Positions 39,244 to 49,623 of a stretch of DNA of 64,000 bases are shown piece after piece. Under the pieces are notes generated by a model. It was not told where the DNA came from. It ran no database searches and saw only the letters and a program-made list of their open reading frames with translations. The DNA lies in the NCBI GenBank assembly GCA_023653075.1, contig JAMNXQ010000003.1, positions 31,268-95,267 on the forward strand, in the 5' to 3' direction. The stretch is from Algoriphagus sp. (GTDB lineage Bacteria > Bacteroidota > Bacteroidia > Cytophagales > Cyclobacteriaceae). The position numbers and the translations under genes are program-made. Every line of letters begins with the position of its first letter. The first letter of the stretch is position 1.

Positions 39244-40158
39244 TCAATAAAACCCTTTTTGAATTTGCTCTGCTAGGTAGGCTTTGAGTTCATTCCCCTC
39301 CTCTACTTTGATTTCTCCAGGGAGCCCCAGAATAAATCGAGCCAAGCCAGGTAAGTGCGGAATCTCCCCTTCAAAATAGTAGTGATTTCGGTTTTTGATT
39401 TGGATAAAAGGTCTGGCCGTTGGATACTCTTCGACCATCAATTGGTAGGCTTTCTTACTCAGTTTGAGTTTGATGTGAATCTTTCCCTTTCCTGTAAATC
39501 CAAACAAGGCTTGCTCTGGGAGTTCATGGGCAGATTCAAACTTCCAACCTTCAGAAGCAATAACCACCTCTCCCATCCGTTCCAATTTAAACATCTTCAT
39601 GGTTTGACTCTCCAGTTCAAACGCATGAATGTGCTCGTAATCGGAAGTAAATCCTACCGGCTCTACTAGGCGATCAGATACGGTATCGCTGCGTAATGAA
39701 TAGTAATCCTTGATCCAAACTTGCTTCTTCTGAGTGATCCCTTGGGCAATAAGGTCCACCATGCGACCAAGATTTGCCTTGAATAGGTCCTCCGTGCTCA
39801 ATTGAACTTCCGATTGGAGGTTGAGCTTTTGCACTACCGCATCTTTTAGCGCATTCCCTTTACCTTGACTTTCCAAAATTGTACTGAGCCATTGGTTCTC
39901 CTCAGGAGAAAAAGATGTACCCGAACTTGGCTTAGGTAAGTATTCTGGGCGCTCCTGGATCTTGTACTTGCTAAATTCTCTCACCACCACAAATCCCAAA
40001 GCTTCCAAAAGTTTGAAGTACCTGTAAATGGTCCGCTCGTCCGTTTGCAACAATTCCGCGAGGCGGTGAACAGGCTTCCCAATGGTACCTTGCAAAAGGT
40101 TGATTAACTTAAAAACGCGCAAGATTTTTTGTTGCTCAATAGGAGTTGATTTGGCCAT
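39244..40158 (-). CDS. HTH / WYL-domain transcriptional regulator
   Basis: KPVHRLAELLQTDERTIYRYFKLLEALGFVV (HTH), then IKDYYSLRSDTVSDRLVEPVGFTSDYEHIHAFELESQ (WYL-like). Confidence 0.82.
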   Translation of the reverse strand: MAKSTPIEQQKILRVFKLINLLQGTIGKPVHRLAELLQTDERTIYRYFKLLEALGFVVVREFSKYKIQERPEYLPKPSSGTSFSPEENQWLSTILESQGKGNALKDAVVQKLNLQSEVQLSTEDLFKANLGRMVDLIAQGITQKKQVWIKDYYSLRSDTVSDRLVEPVGFTSDYEHIHAFELESQTMKMFKLERMGEVVIASEGWKFESAHELPEQALFGFTGKGKIHIKLKLSKKAYQLMVEEYPTARPFIQIKNRNHYYFEGEIPHLPGLARFILGLPGEIKVEEGNELKAYLAEQIQKGFY

Positions 40159-40322
40159 GGCATTTTTGACGATTAGTGTCCAAAAATAATGGAATGAAAA
40201 TTGTCAAACTAAATTTTGACACTATTTGTCAATATTTTTGAAAAAAATAAAGGCCTCAATCCATACCTGAATTGAGACCCAAAAGGAGGTGAACGGAAGA
40301 AAAGATAGTCTAGAAAATACCG

Positions 40323-40817
40323 TTACTTATTGATTGTAAGCGTAGTACCTGAAACAGAAGTGGTATACACCTGCAAAGGCTGCGTGGCAGGACCTTGAAG
40401 AACTTGCCCAGCAGTATCAAAAATAGAGTTGTGACAGGTACAGGTAAACTTGCTGCTCGCAAAAGTCCAACTATCGAAACAGCCAGAGTGAGTACAGACC
40501 GAGGTCAAAGCCACAAAAGTCCCATTGAGATTGGCCACCAGTGTTTTTGCAGAGTCAATCAGTAACCATCCCCCTGAAGTGGCCAACCGGGTTTGAATGG
40601 TTAGATTCACCTGTATCGTGGATCCGGAAACTGTAATTCCATTGGAAGAACTTGAACCCGGAGGCGGCGTTGAATCATCAGGTTCCTCAGAACTCACACA
40701 AGAAGTAAAGAATGCGATCCCAAAAGATCCTAAGACGGTCGCTAATCCTGCTTTTTCTAAAAATTGTCTTCTAGATTCAGAAAGACTACCCGATTGTAAA
40801 AATTGATCTTTTTTCAT
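40323..40817 (-). CDS. Exported Rieske (2Fe-2S) protein with Tat/lipoprotein-type N-terminus
   Basis: SRRQFLEKAGLATVLGSFGIAFFTSC; Rieske motifs CTHSGC and CTCHNSIFD. Confidence 0.88.
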   Translation of the reverse strand: MKKDQFLQSGSLSESRRQFLEKAGLATVLGSFGIAFFTSCVSSEEPDDSTPPPGSSSSNGITVSGSTIQVNLTIQTRLATSGGWLLIDSAKTLVANLNGTFVALTSVCTHSGCFDSWTFASSKFTCTCHNSIFDTAGQVLQGPATQPLQVYTTSVSGTTLTINK

Positions 40818-40888
40818 TTCCAGTTGATTTAGATTTACTTGTAACTCACAAGTAATAAACTGATTTGAATAAAAAAGGTTTCGGAATT

Positions 40889-41404
40889 TTAAAAATGTTT
40901 GGGTTTAAGAATTTCACTTACCACCACAGCATCTCGAAAAGATTTGGGATTCTTCAAGAGTTCTGCGTAAGGGTTTCGGTTTTCCACAGGAAGCTCATAG
41001 ATTTTAGGTCGAACACTTGGTGTTATCGCTGTAGTGGACTCTGTTTGCGCATAAAACTGCTGCCTAGCATTTCTTCTTGAACTTTCTGCCTCTACATCTA
41101 TTCCTTCAGCCACCACTACTTCCTGATGCGGCAGTGCTTGTCTCTTGGATTTTTTAGGATTTGAAGAACTAGGAACGGCCTCTTCCATTTGGACCGGAGG
41201 TGTTTCAACAACCACTTCAGGAATTTTTGGCTCCTGGCTTTCCCGAATTTCACGTAGTAATTCCTCGAAAGTGAACCCTTTTTGAGGAGCTTCAGGGGCT
41301 GGATTTTCTCCCTCTGGAAGAGATTCAGGCTTCTTTTTTGAACTTGCCCGATATAGAAAATAAGCCACAATGGCTACGACATAGATGATTTGTCCGAGTT
41401 CCAT
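40889..41404 (-). CDS. Hypothetical protein with N-terminal TM segment
   Basis: MELGQIIYVVAIVAYFLYRASSKKKPESL; start at 41404 more plausible than track start 41443. Confidence 0.65.
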   Translation of the reverse strand: MELGQIIYVVAIVAYFLYRASSKKKPESLPEGENPAPEAPQKGFTFEELLREIRESQEPKIPEVVVETPPVQMEEAVPSSSNPKKSKRQALPHQEVVVAEGIDVEAESSRRNARQQFYAQTESTTAITPSVRPKIYELPVENRNPYAELLKNPKSFRDAVVVSEILKPKHF

Positions 41405-41567
41405 GGAGTTAAGGTAAACCAAAAAGTTGTAATTACGAACCAACCCAATTTTTTGTAGCTCGGATCATTTAATTTTCTCCATAAAAACAACTCCTATTCC
41501 TTCGATTTTTTTGCCAAATTCCTAGAATCGAGCTATTTTGACCCTTTATTCCCCCTAAAAATTAGTA

Positions 41568-44500
41568 ATGCTACTTAGTAAGCTGGAAATCAAAGGATTC
41601 AAAAGTTTCGGAGACAAAATGGTGATCCATTTTGACAAAGGCATTACGGGTGTGGTGGGTCCTAATGGCTGTGGCAAATCCAATGTCGTTGATGCGATTC
41701 GCTGGGTATTGGGTGAGCAGAAATCTAGAATGCTCCGCTCCGATAAAATGGAGAATGTGATTTTCAACGGGACTAAAAATAGAAAGCCAACCAACTTGGC
41801 AGAAGTGTCCCTCACCTTTGAAAACACCAAGAACCTACTCCCCACCGAATATACCCATGTGACCATTACCAGAAGGTACTACCGCAGTGGGGAAAGTGAA
41901 TACCAAATCAATGGAGTCACCTGCCGACTGAAGGACATCACCAACTTATTTTTAGATACAGGCATCAATTCCAATTCCTATGCGATCATTGAACTCAAAA
42001 TGATCGATGAATTGCTCAATGACAAGAATAATTCCCGTCGTGAACTTTTTGAAGAAGCCGCTGGAATCTCCAAGTTTAAAAATCGCAAGCGGGAAACACT
42101 TCGAAAGTTGGAGGATACAGATGCAGACCTTTCACGGGTAGAAGACTTGCTTTTTGAAATTGATAAAAACCTCAAGTCTTTAGAAAAGCAAGCCAAACAG
42201 GCATCCAAATACTTCGAAATTAAGGCAGAGTACCGAGTGGCTAGCATCAATCTGGCCAAAAAATCCTTGGAGCAATTGCAACTTGCCCTAGTGGATTCAC
42301 AAAGCAAAATCCAACAGGAGTCTGACCAAAAGTTGGAGATTCAAACTCAAATTGCGGAACTAGAAGCCCAATTGAGTGCTGCTAAGGCAGACCTGATTGG
42401 AAAAGAAAAGTTGCTCGCCTCTAGACAAAAAGCCCTCAACGAGCAGGTCAACAAAATCAGGACCTTTGAATCAGATAAGAAAATAAAAAATGAGCGCCTC
42501 CGATTTCTAGAAGATCGGTCACAGGCCCTTCGTGAACAAATTGACCAAGACCGCAAATCAAATGAACGAGCGGCATTTGCAATACGATCCCTCGAACAAG
42601 AGAAAGAGGCGGCTGAAAAGATCTTGGCAGAAAAGGAAGTGCTAGTTGCCCAATTACGGGAAGCCTACGACTTTCAAAAAACTGCTGCTTCAGAAAAGCA
42701 AGAGAAGCACAAGGAACTCAGTCTGCAGGTTTCCCAAATCAAAGAGCGTGTATACCAAGCGGGTAAAGAAGTTGAAATCAAGCAAATTCAATGGTCCACC
42801 CTCAAACAAGAACTGGAGCGTACCTCCTCAGACGATAGTTCGCAGGAAGCGAGTCTCGCAGATTTTGAACAAAATTTAACGCTGATCAAGGCACAACTCG
42901 ATGAGGCCCAGGAGGCTTTTGACCTACTTAAGCAAAAGCAGGAGGACCAAGATCAAAAAGTTGAAGAAACGAGCCGAATCGTTGAAATGATCCGTGAGGA
43001 ATTAACTCAAGTTTCCCGTAAACTGGATTCAAAGACGAATGAGTTCAACTTGACCAAGTCCTTGGTTGAAAATCTGGAAGGATTTCCCGAAGCCATCAAA
43101 TTTTTGAAGAAGAATCCAAGTTGGGGCAAGGATGTTCCCCTCCTATCCGATCTCCTTACTACTGATGAAAAGTACCGGGTCACCATCGAAAATTACCTGG
43201 AAAATTACCTTAACTATTACGTGGTAGATACGGAAGCCGAGGCTATTTCCGCCATACAATTGCTTAGCGATGCAGCCAGAGGAAAGGCGAATTTTTTCAT
43301 CCTAGCCCATTTTGAACAGTTTTCTCCAAGTCAATCCCAGATCTTTCCAAATGCACGCGCTGCAACAGAGATCATCGAGTTTGATGTCAAATACAGTCGC
43401 TTGATCAATTACATTCTGGATAATGTCTACATCGTTCAGGGGGATTATGCTGACTTTCCAAGCCAAAAAGAAGGAGTTTTCCTTTCGGAATCTGGTAAGT
43501 ACATCAAGAAGAAATTTTCCCTTTCCGGGGGTTCTGTTGGCTTGTTTGAAGGTAAGCGAATTGGTAGAGCCAAAAACCTAGAAAAGCTAGAGAAGGAAAT
43601 CAAGGAACTGAACAAAAAAGTAAGCACCTCACGGGCCAACCTGGACCAAAAGTTGGGAGAGCTGACCAAATTGAAGGAGTTGAGCTACAAAAAAGCCTTG
43701 GAAGATAGTCAGGCCAACTTACAAGTGCTCAATTCTGAATTTGTATCGGTTCGTACCAAAAAGGAACAACTTTCCGAATTACTTACATCCAATGCCACTA
43801 AACGAGAGGACATCTTGGCACGAATTGAGAGCCTAGATGCAAGTTTAGCGCAAATCCAGCCACAACTTACCCAAGAAAAAGCCCTTTTCGATGAATTAAA
43901 CGAACAATTGATTCTCCTAACAGAGGAGTTGGAGGTAGTCAACAAGCTACTTGCAGAGAAGTCTCAACTTTTCAATCAAGAAAATATTACCTATATCCAG
44001 CAGTTGAACCGCGTGAGTAATGCGGAGCAGGAAATCGAATTCAAGCAAAGTGCGTTTGAAAGTTCAAAAGAGCGGATCGAAAGATCCCAAGAAGAACTCG
44101 GCCAATTGGACGCTGAAATCAAGTCCCTCTTGGACAACAATGAAGTAAAAGACGATGAATTGATCGCGCTTTATACCGAAAAAGAGGACATTGAATTGGG
44201 GGTAACGGAAGCAGAAAAAGTCTATTACGGTACTCGAGGGCTGATTGACGAACTGGATACGCGAATAAGAAGTTTGCAAAAAGCCAAGGAAGGTTACGAT
44301 GATTTGGTGCTTGCCCTACAGTCGCAAATCAATGAAATTCGTCTCAAAATGGCTGGGATGAAGGAACGCTTGAATGTAGAGTTTGAGCTGGACCTGGAAG
44401 CCCTGATGTCCGAAAATCCGGCACTAGACGAAGAATTTGCTGCCTTTAAAGAAGATCAGCTCAAGGAGCTAGTTCACAAGCAAAAGGACCGACTTGATAA

Positions 44501-45107
44501 AATTGGCCCCATTAATCCCATGGCTATGGAAGCCTACGATGAAATCAAGATTCGTTATGATTTCATCACTACCCAAAAAGAGGATTTGATTAAAGCCAAG
44601 GACTCCCTCCTCTCCACAATTTCGGAGATTGACTTAGTAGCTCGAGAAACCTTCTTGGATGCGTTTGGTAAGATCAAAGAGAATTTTGTACGGGTATTTC
44701 GTTCCCTATTTACCGAGCAAGACGATTGCGATCTGACCTTGGTAGATCCAGAAAATCCCTTAGAGTCTGCCATCGAAATTATGGCCAAGCCAAAAGGCAA
44801 GCGTCCATTGACCATCAATCAGTTGAGCGGAGGTGAAAAAACCTTGACGGCCACCTCCTTGCTATTCTCAATCTACCTGTTAAAGCCTGCCCCTTTCTGT
44901 ATTTTTGACGAAGTAGATGCACCACTTGACGATGCCAACATTGATAAATTCAATCAGATCATCCAGCAGTTTAGTGCAGAAAGTCAGTTTATCATTGTCA
45001 CGCACAACAAACGAACCATGGCCAGTACGGATATTATCTATGGCATTACCATGATTGAAGCTGGAGTCTCACGTGTGGTTCCTGTGGATTTGAGGGAATT
45101 GAACTGA
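41568..45107 (+). CDS. smc: Chromosome segregation protein SMC
   Basis: LEIKGFKSFGDK, GVVGPNGCGKSNVVDAIRWVLGEQ, coiled coils and hinge, LSGGEKTLTATSLLFSIYLLKPAPFCIFDEVDAPLDDAN. Confidence 0.97.
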   Translation: MLLSKLEIKGFKSFGDKMVIHFDKGITGVVGPNGCGKSNVVDAIRWVLGEQKSRMLRSDKMENVIFNGTKNRKPTNLAEVSLTFENTKNLLPTEYTHVTITRRYYRSGESEYQINGVTCRLKDITNLFLDTGINSNSYAIIELKMIDELLNDKNNSRRELFEEAAGISKFKNRKRETLRKLEDTDADLSRVEDLLFEIDKNLKSLEKQAKQASKYFEIKAEYRVASINLAKKSLEQLQLALVDSQSKIQQESDQKLEIQTQIAELEAQLSAAKADLIGKEKLLASRQKALNEQVNKIRTFESDKKIKNERLRFLEDRSQALREQIDQDRKSNERAAFAIRSLEQEKEAAEKILAEKEVLVAQLREAYDFQKTAASEKQEKHKELSLQVSQIKERVYQAGKEVEIKQIQWSTLKQELERTSSDDSSQEASLADFEQNLTLIKAQLDEAQEAFDLLKQKQEDQDQKVEETSRIVEMIREELTQVSRKLDSKTNEFNLTKSLVENLEGFPEAIKFLKKNPSWGKDVPLLSDLLTTDEKYRVTIENYLENYLNYYVVDTEAEAISAIQLLSDAARGKANFFILAHFEQFSPSQSQIFPNARAATEIIEFDVKYSRLINYILDNVYIVQGDYADFPSQKEGVFLSESGKYIKKKFSLSGGSVGLFEGKRIGRAKNLEKLEKEIKELNKKVSTSRANLDQKLGELTKLKELSYKKALEDSQANLQVLNSEFVSVRTKKEQLSELLTSNATKREDILARIESLDASLAQIQPQLTQEKALFDELNEQLILLTEELEVVNKLLAEKSQLFNQENITYIQQLNRVSNAEQEIEFKQSAFESSKERIERSQEELGQLDAEIKSLLDNNEVKDDELIALYTEKEDIELGVTEAEKVYYGTRGLIDELDTRIRSLQKAKEGYDDLVLALQSQINEIRLKMAGMKERLNVEFELDLEALMSENPALDEEFAAFKEDQLKELVHKQKDRLDKIGPINPMAMEAYDEIKIRYDFITTQKEDLIKAKDSLLSTISEIDLVARETFLDAFGKIKENFVRVFRSLFTEQDDCDLTLVDPENPLESAIEIMAKPKGKRPLTINQLSGGEKTLTATSLLFSIYLLKPAPFCIFDEVDAPLDDANIDKFNQIIQQFSAESQFIIVTHNKRTMASTDIIYGITMIEAGVSRVVPVDLRELN

Positions 45108-45181
45108 TTATGCTATAAAACTTAATAGTAGCCTAATGTTCAGTTAAAGGGTATTACGAAACGAGCCAGTATTTTTAACAA

Positions 45182-45862
45182 GTGAAGGCTCGAAAAAAGA
45201 AATTAGCAATTCTTGGAAACTACTTTTTAGTAGTGTTGGTATTAGGGCTTATTTTTTTGCCATTTTATAAAAAAGGTGTAATTGAATTGTATATCAATAC
45301 CCATCATCATCCTTATTTAGATTCTTTTTTTTCTTATGTAACGCATTTAGGTGATGGACTAATTCTTGTTGTTCCAATATTCCTTTTCCTTTTTCATAAA
45401 TACTGTTATTTAGTACTAATCAGTTTGGCATCTGGAATCCATCTTCTATTGGTTCATATAGGTAAAAAATGGTTATTTGAAGGGATGCCAAGGCCTGCTG
45501 AATTTTTTAAAGGTGTACCTTTTTATGAAGTTCCAGGAGTTACCCTACATCATTGGGGTAGTTTTCCATCAGGCCATACTGCAACGGCTTTTATGCTTGC
45601 TTCATTTTTTTATTTAGTACTACCAAAAAAATTCAAACTACATTCCATTTTAATGGGAATTGCTCTACTAGTGGGCATGAGTAGAGTTTACCTTATGCAG
45701 CATTTTCTGGTTGATATTTGGGCAGGAGCATTGATTGGAGTTTTTTCTACAGGAATAGGCTATTTAATTGTCCAAAAAGCTTTCGCAAAAAGAAAATACC
45801 AACTTCAAATCTTTAAAAATCCACTTTTTGTTTTCAAGAATTTAAAAAAAGGTCATCAATAG
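45182..45862 (+). CDS. PAP2 family phosphatase
   Basis: GKKWLFEGMPRP, FPSGHTATAF, SRVYLMQHFLVDIWAG (three PAP2 motifs); GTG start. Confidence 0.9.
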   Translation: MKARKKKLAILGNYFLVVLVLGLIFLPFYKKGVIELYINTHHHPYLDSFFSYVTHLGDGLILVVPIFLFLFHKYCYLVLISLASGIHLLLVHIGKKWLFEGMPRPAEFFKGVPFYEVPGVTLHHWGSFPSGHTATAFMLASFFYLVLPKKFKLHSILMGIALLVGMSRVYLMQHFLVDIWAGALIGVFSTGIGYLIVQKAFAKRKYQLQIFKNPLFVFKNLKKGHQ

Positions 45863-46008
45863 AATCCAATTAACTCAGTTAAAATCGTTGTATTAAATCG
45901 ATACGGTTTGTTTGTTTGTTTATTTTTTTTGAGGTGTAATTAAACCTTGGTGGCGTGGTAAAAGTCTAATTTCTTTCTTGGATTTCCATTAAATTTAGAT
46001 TTGGCTCA

Positions 46009-46680
46009 ATGATCTGTAAAATGAAATTTAAACTTCCACTTTTGTGCTTTTGTTCCTTTTTTCTATATCCAATAATGGATGGCTGGGCCCAGACTCCGAA
46101 TCCACCCACCCCCATGGAATTTATGTTTGGCCAAGATCGGCTGGATTTCCAATTGGTATTTAAGCGAAATTTCACCCCTAAAAGCAAGTTTAGCGTATTG
46201 GCGATTGCCGTCTTCTCCGAAAATTATGGAAAAGGGAAGCGACTCGGTGATTCCGTAGTCATCCCCTTTCAGTTAAACTATTCTTTAGGGAATTCCGGAC
46301 TTTCACTTGCTGCCGGTGCAGAGGCCAATTCAGTGGCCGGATTCGGAACCACCCTTGGTCTCACCCATAGTAAGGCTACCAAAGAAATTCTAGCCATCAG
46401 CGTACTTTCCTATCAATTGAGTGGTGCTCAGAATGTGAAATTTTTCGGTCTTTACGAATACAAGCCAGCCTTGACTGAGAAATGGTCCCTTTACAGTCGC
46501 CTGCAGCTCACCTATAACCAAAATATGGCAGAAGGCTTTCACAATAGAAGTTTCCTATACCTTCGAGCAGGTCTTAAAAAAGGACCATTAGGCTTTGGAC
46601 TAGGTGCTAATTTTGATGCTTATGGAAAATCTAAAGTAGCTCGGGAAAATTATGGATTGTTTACGCGATGGGAATTTTAA
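46009..46680 (+). CDS. Hypothetical outer-membrane beta-barrel-like protein
   Basis: Signal peptide ending GWAQ; alternating beta-strand pattern; C-terminal Phe. Confidence 0.55.
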   Translation: MICKMKFKLPLLCFCSFFLYPIMDGWAQTPNPPTPMEFMFGQDRLDFQLVFKRNFTPKSKFSVLAIAVFSENYGKGKRLGDSVVIPFQLNYSLGNSGLSLAAGAEANSVAGFGTTLGLTHSKATKEILAISVLSYQLSGAQNVKFFGLYEYKPALTEKWSLYSRLQLTYNQNMAEGFHNRSFLYLRAGLKKGPLGFGLGANFDAYGKSKVARENYGLFTRWEF

Positions 46681-46850
46681 TTTTCCAAGGATAAAAATCT
46701 CGTAATTAGCCCTCCGAAAGTGGACAATGGAAGAAATAGTCGTTCGATTACGAACAGCTCTTTTTTAGTTGAAGCCCAATTTTGGCTTAAAAAGACATTT
46801 TTTTTTATTGGTCTACTTTTAGCTAATCAAAATTAAACTACGAACTCCTT

Positions 46851-47567
46851 ATGAAAGCTATCTTCTATGTTCTCGCAATTCTCCTATTCGCCCTTTTTTC
46901 CTCCTGTGAATCAAGTGACTCCTATAGTTCGGAAAACGAAATCCAAGAGAAAAAAACTCTTAGTGGAGTGAAAAGATTACAAACTGATGGGGTATTCAAT
47001 TTGATCCTTTCACAATCGAATGAAGAATCAATTGAAGTGGAAGGACCAGCAGAACTTATCGATAAGTTGACCATTGACCAACAAGGAGATTTGTTGGTAC
47101 TTAAAATGGAAAAAATTGGCGGATTCAATTTCAATAAAGGAGATTTCAAAATAAGAATTGCTCTCAGGGAACTAACAGAATTAAACTACGATGGTGTAGG
47201 GAATGTCAAAACGAATGGGCTGTTTAAAGTAGGTAACCTCAAGTTGGTAGGCAATGGAGTAGGAAACCTAGAATTGGAACTGGAGGCTCAAGAAATTGAT
47301 GCAAATTTCGATATGGTCGGAAATATTAAACTTAAAGGGAACGCATTTAGGGCAATTTTCGAAAACAATGGTGTCGGAAAATTGGATGCCTCTCAACTGA
47401 TTGTTGAAAACATGGAGGTAAACAGTTCGGGTATTGGAAAAGTGGAAATACACTGTGAAGGTGATCTCTCCCTAGTCGTAGATGGCATCGGAAAGGTAAG
47501 CTACTCTGGAAATCCCCGAATCATTAAAAAAGAAGTTAACGGAATCGGGAAAGTAGAAGAAAATTAA
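46851..47567 (+). CDS. DUF2807 (head GIN domain) lipoprotein
   Basis: Lipobox LFSSCESS; repeated GVGNV/GVGNL/GVGKL/GIGKV units typical of this beta-structure. Confidence 0.88.
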   Translation: MKAIFYVLAILLFALFSSCESSDSYSSENEIQEKKTLSGVKRLQTDGVFNLILSQSNEESIEVEGPAELIDKLTIDQQGDLLVLKMEKIGGFNFNKGDFKIRIALRELTELNYDGVGNVKTNGLFKVGNLKLVGNGVGNLELELEAQEIDANFDMVGNIKLKGNAFRAIFENNGVGKLDASQLIVENMEVNSSGIGKVEIHCEGDLSLVVDGIGKVSYSGNPRIIKKEVNGIGKVEEN

Positions 47568-47652
47568 ATTATTGAATCCCCTAGCTGACCAAAACCAAGT
47601 GAATGCATCCCTTTCATTTTGATTTTTCCTAGAATAACATGATTTTAGAGCA

Positions 47653-48555
47653 ATGGCTCCACCCAATGCGCTAGATTCAGTACAACTCAATTTTTCTCCA
47701 GACAATTTGCTAGGACTCAATATCGCCCTCGCAATCATCATGTATGGGGTAGCCTTAGAGTTGAAATGGGCAGACTTTCAATACCTTGTCCAAAATCCGA
47801 AAGGATTTTTGATCGGAATAATCTCCCAGTTTTTCATATTGCCTTTCTTCACCTGGGTGTTAGTTTCGCTTCTCAACCCTCCTCCGAGCGTTGCTTTGGG
47901 GATGTTTTTGGTAGCGGCTTGCCCAGGTGGAAATATCTCTAATTTTTTGACTAGCCTTGCCAAAGGAAACGTAGCACTTTCAGTCAGCTTAACTGCCGTA
48001 TCGAGTGTTGCAGCAATCTTTTTCACCCCATTTAACTTTTCCTTTTGGGCCGGCAACTATGCTCCCACCGCCCAACTCCTACGAGAAGTTCAACTCGACA
48101 CGCTAGAAGTTTTTTTGACCATCGGACTGATCCTTGGTATTCCATTATTTCTCGGAATTTTGACCACCTCCAAATTTCCAGAGCTGGCTAAAAAATTAGC
48201 AAAAGCAATCAAACCACTTAGCTTGGTGATTTTTGGAGCTTTAGTGCTTCTTGCCCTTCTGGGAAATCACGAACTATTTAAAACCTACATCGGTGCCATC
48301 TTCCTTTGGGTACTGGCACATAATTTTGTAGCGCTAAGCAGTGGATTTCTCATGGCTAAACTCGCAAAATTGCCTTCAAAAGATGTGAAGACGATTACCA
48401 TCGAAACAGGCATTCAAAATTCAGGACTCGGGCTGGTCCTCATATTTAGTTTTTTCGCAGGCTTGGGCGGGATGGCCTTAATTACTGCTTGGTGGGGAAT
48501 TTGGCATCTCCTATCTGGAATTCTCTTGGCCAGCATCTGGAAAAAGTACGTATGA
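47653..48555 (+). CDS. Bile acid:sodium symporter family protein
   Basis: MYGVALELKWADFQYLVQNPKGFLIGIISQFFILPFFTW, FLVAACPGGNISNFLTSLAKGNVALSVSLTAVSS, IETGIQNSGLGLVLIF. Confidence 0.92.
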   Translation: MAPPNALDSVQLNFSPDNLLGLNIALAIIMYGVALELKWADFQYLVQNPKGFLIGIISQFFILPFFTWVLVSLLNPPPSVALGMFLVAACPGGNISNFLTSLAKGNVALSVSLTAVSSVAAIFFTPFNFSFWAGNYAPTAQLLREVQLDTLEVFLTIGLILGIPLFLGILTTSKFPELAKKLAKAIKPLSLVIFGALVLLALLGNHELFKTYIGAIFLWVLAHNFVALSSGFLMAKLAKLPSKDVKTITIETGIQNSGLGLVLIFSFFAGLGGMALITAWWGIWHLLSGILLASIWKKYV

Positions 48556-49556
48556 GAAGGTTGATTTATAAAGCATTGCGATTTTTACTAAAAATAGGGT
48601 TGCATGTCTATTACAAAAAAATCGTGGTGGAAGGTCTGGAAAACATCCCCAAAAATCAGCCCCTTATTTTAGTTGCCAACCATCAAAATGCGCTAATTGA
48701 TCCCTTATTAGTTGCAACCCATATTTCAATTCGGCCCTATTTTTTAACTCGTGCTGCTGTATTTAAAAATCCAGTAGCAGCGTATTTGTTGAACCTCATT
48801 CAAATGCTACCTGTCTATCGTGTTTTGGATGGGTTTTCCACTATTCCTCAAAACCAACAGACTTTTCAAAAAACAAATCAAGTCCTACAGCAAAATGGAT
48901 CTGTTTTGATTTTTGCCGAAGGCAATCATAGCATAATACGGAATATACGCCCTCTCAGTAAAGGATTCACCCGCATGGCATACGGAGCCCTTGCAGAATG
49001 TCCAGAACTCAATCCTGTGGTGATCCCTGTAAGCATTCAATACAGCGCCCACAAAAGAACCGCTGGGGTGGTCCGAATCATCTTAGGGGAAAGCATTTCG
49101 GTAAACCCGGATCCTACTCAAGCACTCAAACTAACCAAACAGGTTGAGGAAGCATTGAAAGCTTTGGTGGTGGATATCCCTGATGCAACTTATCCTGAAA
49201 CCTTGGCCAACCTATTAGAAAATCAAGTCGATGTAACGAATAAGCAAGAGGTTGAACATTTTCTTTCCGGCAAACCTACTTCCTATCAAGTGAAATCTTT
49301 TGGGTCACTTCGAAACAAACTGATGAAGATTTTTCACCTCCCTTTGTACTGGATTTGGTTGTTTGGTATCGCTCCTAAAATGGAAGATGAAGTGTTTACC
49401 AGTACCTGGAAGTTTTTAATTGGTTTTGTACTGGCGCCAATTTATTACTTCTTGCTAGTCCTGTGTTGCTTCCATCCTGAATACGGAACCTGGGCCATTT
49501 CTTTTTTACTTATGGCTTGGATTAGCCTTTGGGCTAACCAAAATTCTCAGGAATAG
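48552..49556 (+). CDS. Lysophospholipid / 1-acyl-glycerol-3-phosphate acyltransferase family protein
   Basis: LILVANHQNALIDPLLVA (NHxxxxD), FAEGNHS, PVVIPVSIQYS; ATG at 48552 overlaps upstream stop (ATGA). Confidence 0.88.
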   Translation: MRRLIYKALRFLLKIGLHVYYKKIVVEGLENIPKNQPLILVANHQNALIDPLLVATHISIRPYFLTRAAVFKNPVAAYLLNLIQMLPVYRVLDGFSTIPQNQQTFQKTNQVLQQNGSVLIFAEGNHSIIRNIRPLSKGFTRMAYGALAECPELNPVVIPVSIQYSAHKRTAGVVRIILGESISVNPDPTQALKLTKQVEEALKALVVDIPDATYPETLANLLENQVDVTNKQEVEHFLSGKPTSYQVKSFGSLRNKLMKIFHLPLYWIWLFGIAPKMEDEVFTSTWKFLIGFVLAPIYYFLLVLCCFHPEYGTWAISFLLMAWISLWANQNSQE

Positions 49557-49623
49557 TAGATAGCAAGCAGAAATTTAGGGGGACTTTTTTACCTTTGATC
49601 AAGATTTAACCCAAATACAACCC

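Noticed and set aside
41568-45107. Coiled-coil ATPase as a possible SMC-like defence protein
   Set aside because: Length, hinge and the C-terminal LSGGEKTLTATSLLFSIYLLKPAPFCIFDEVDAPLDDAN block indicate ordinary chromosomal SMC
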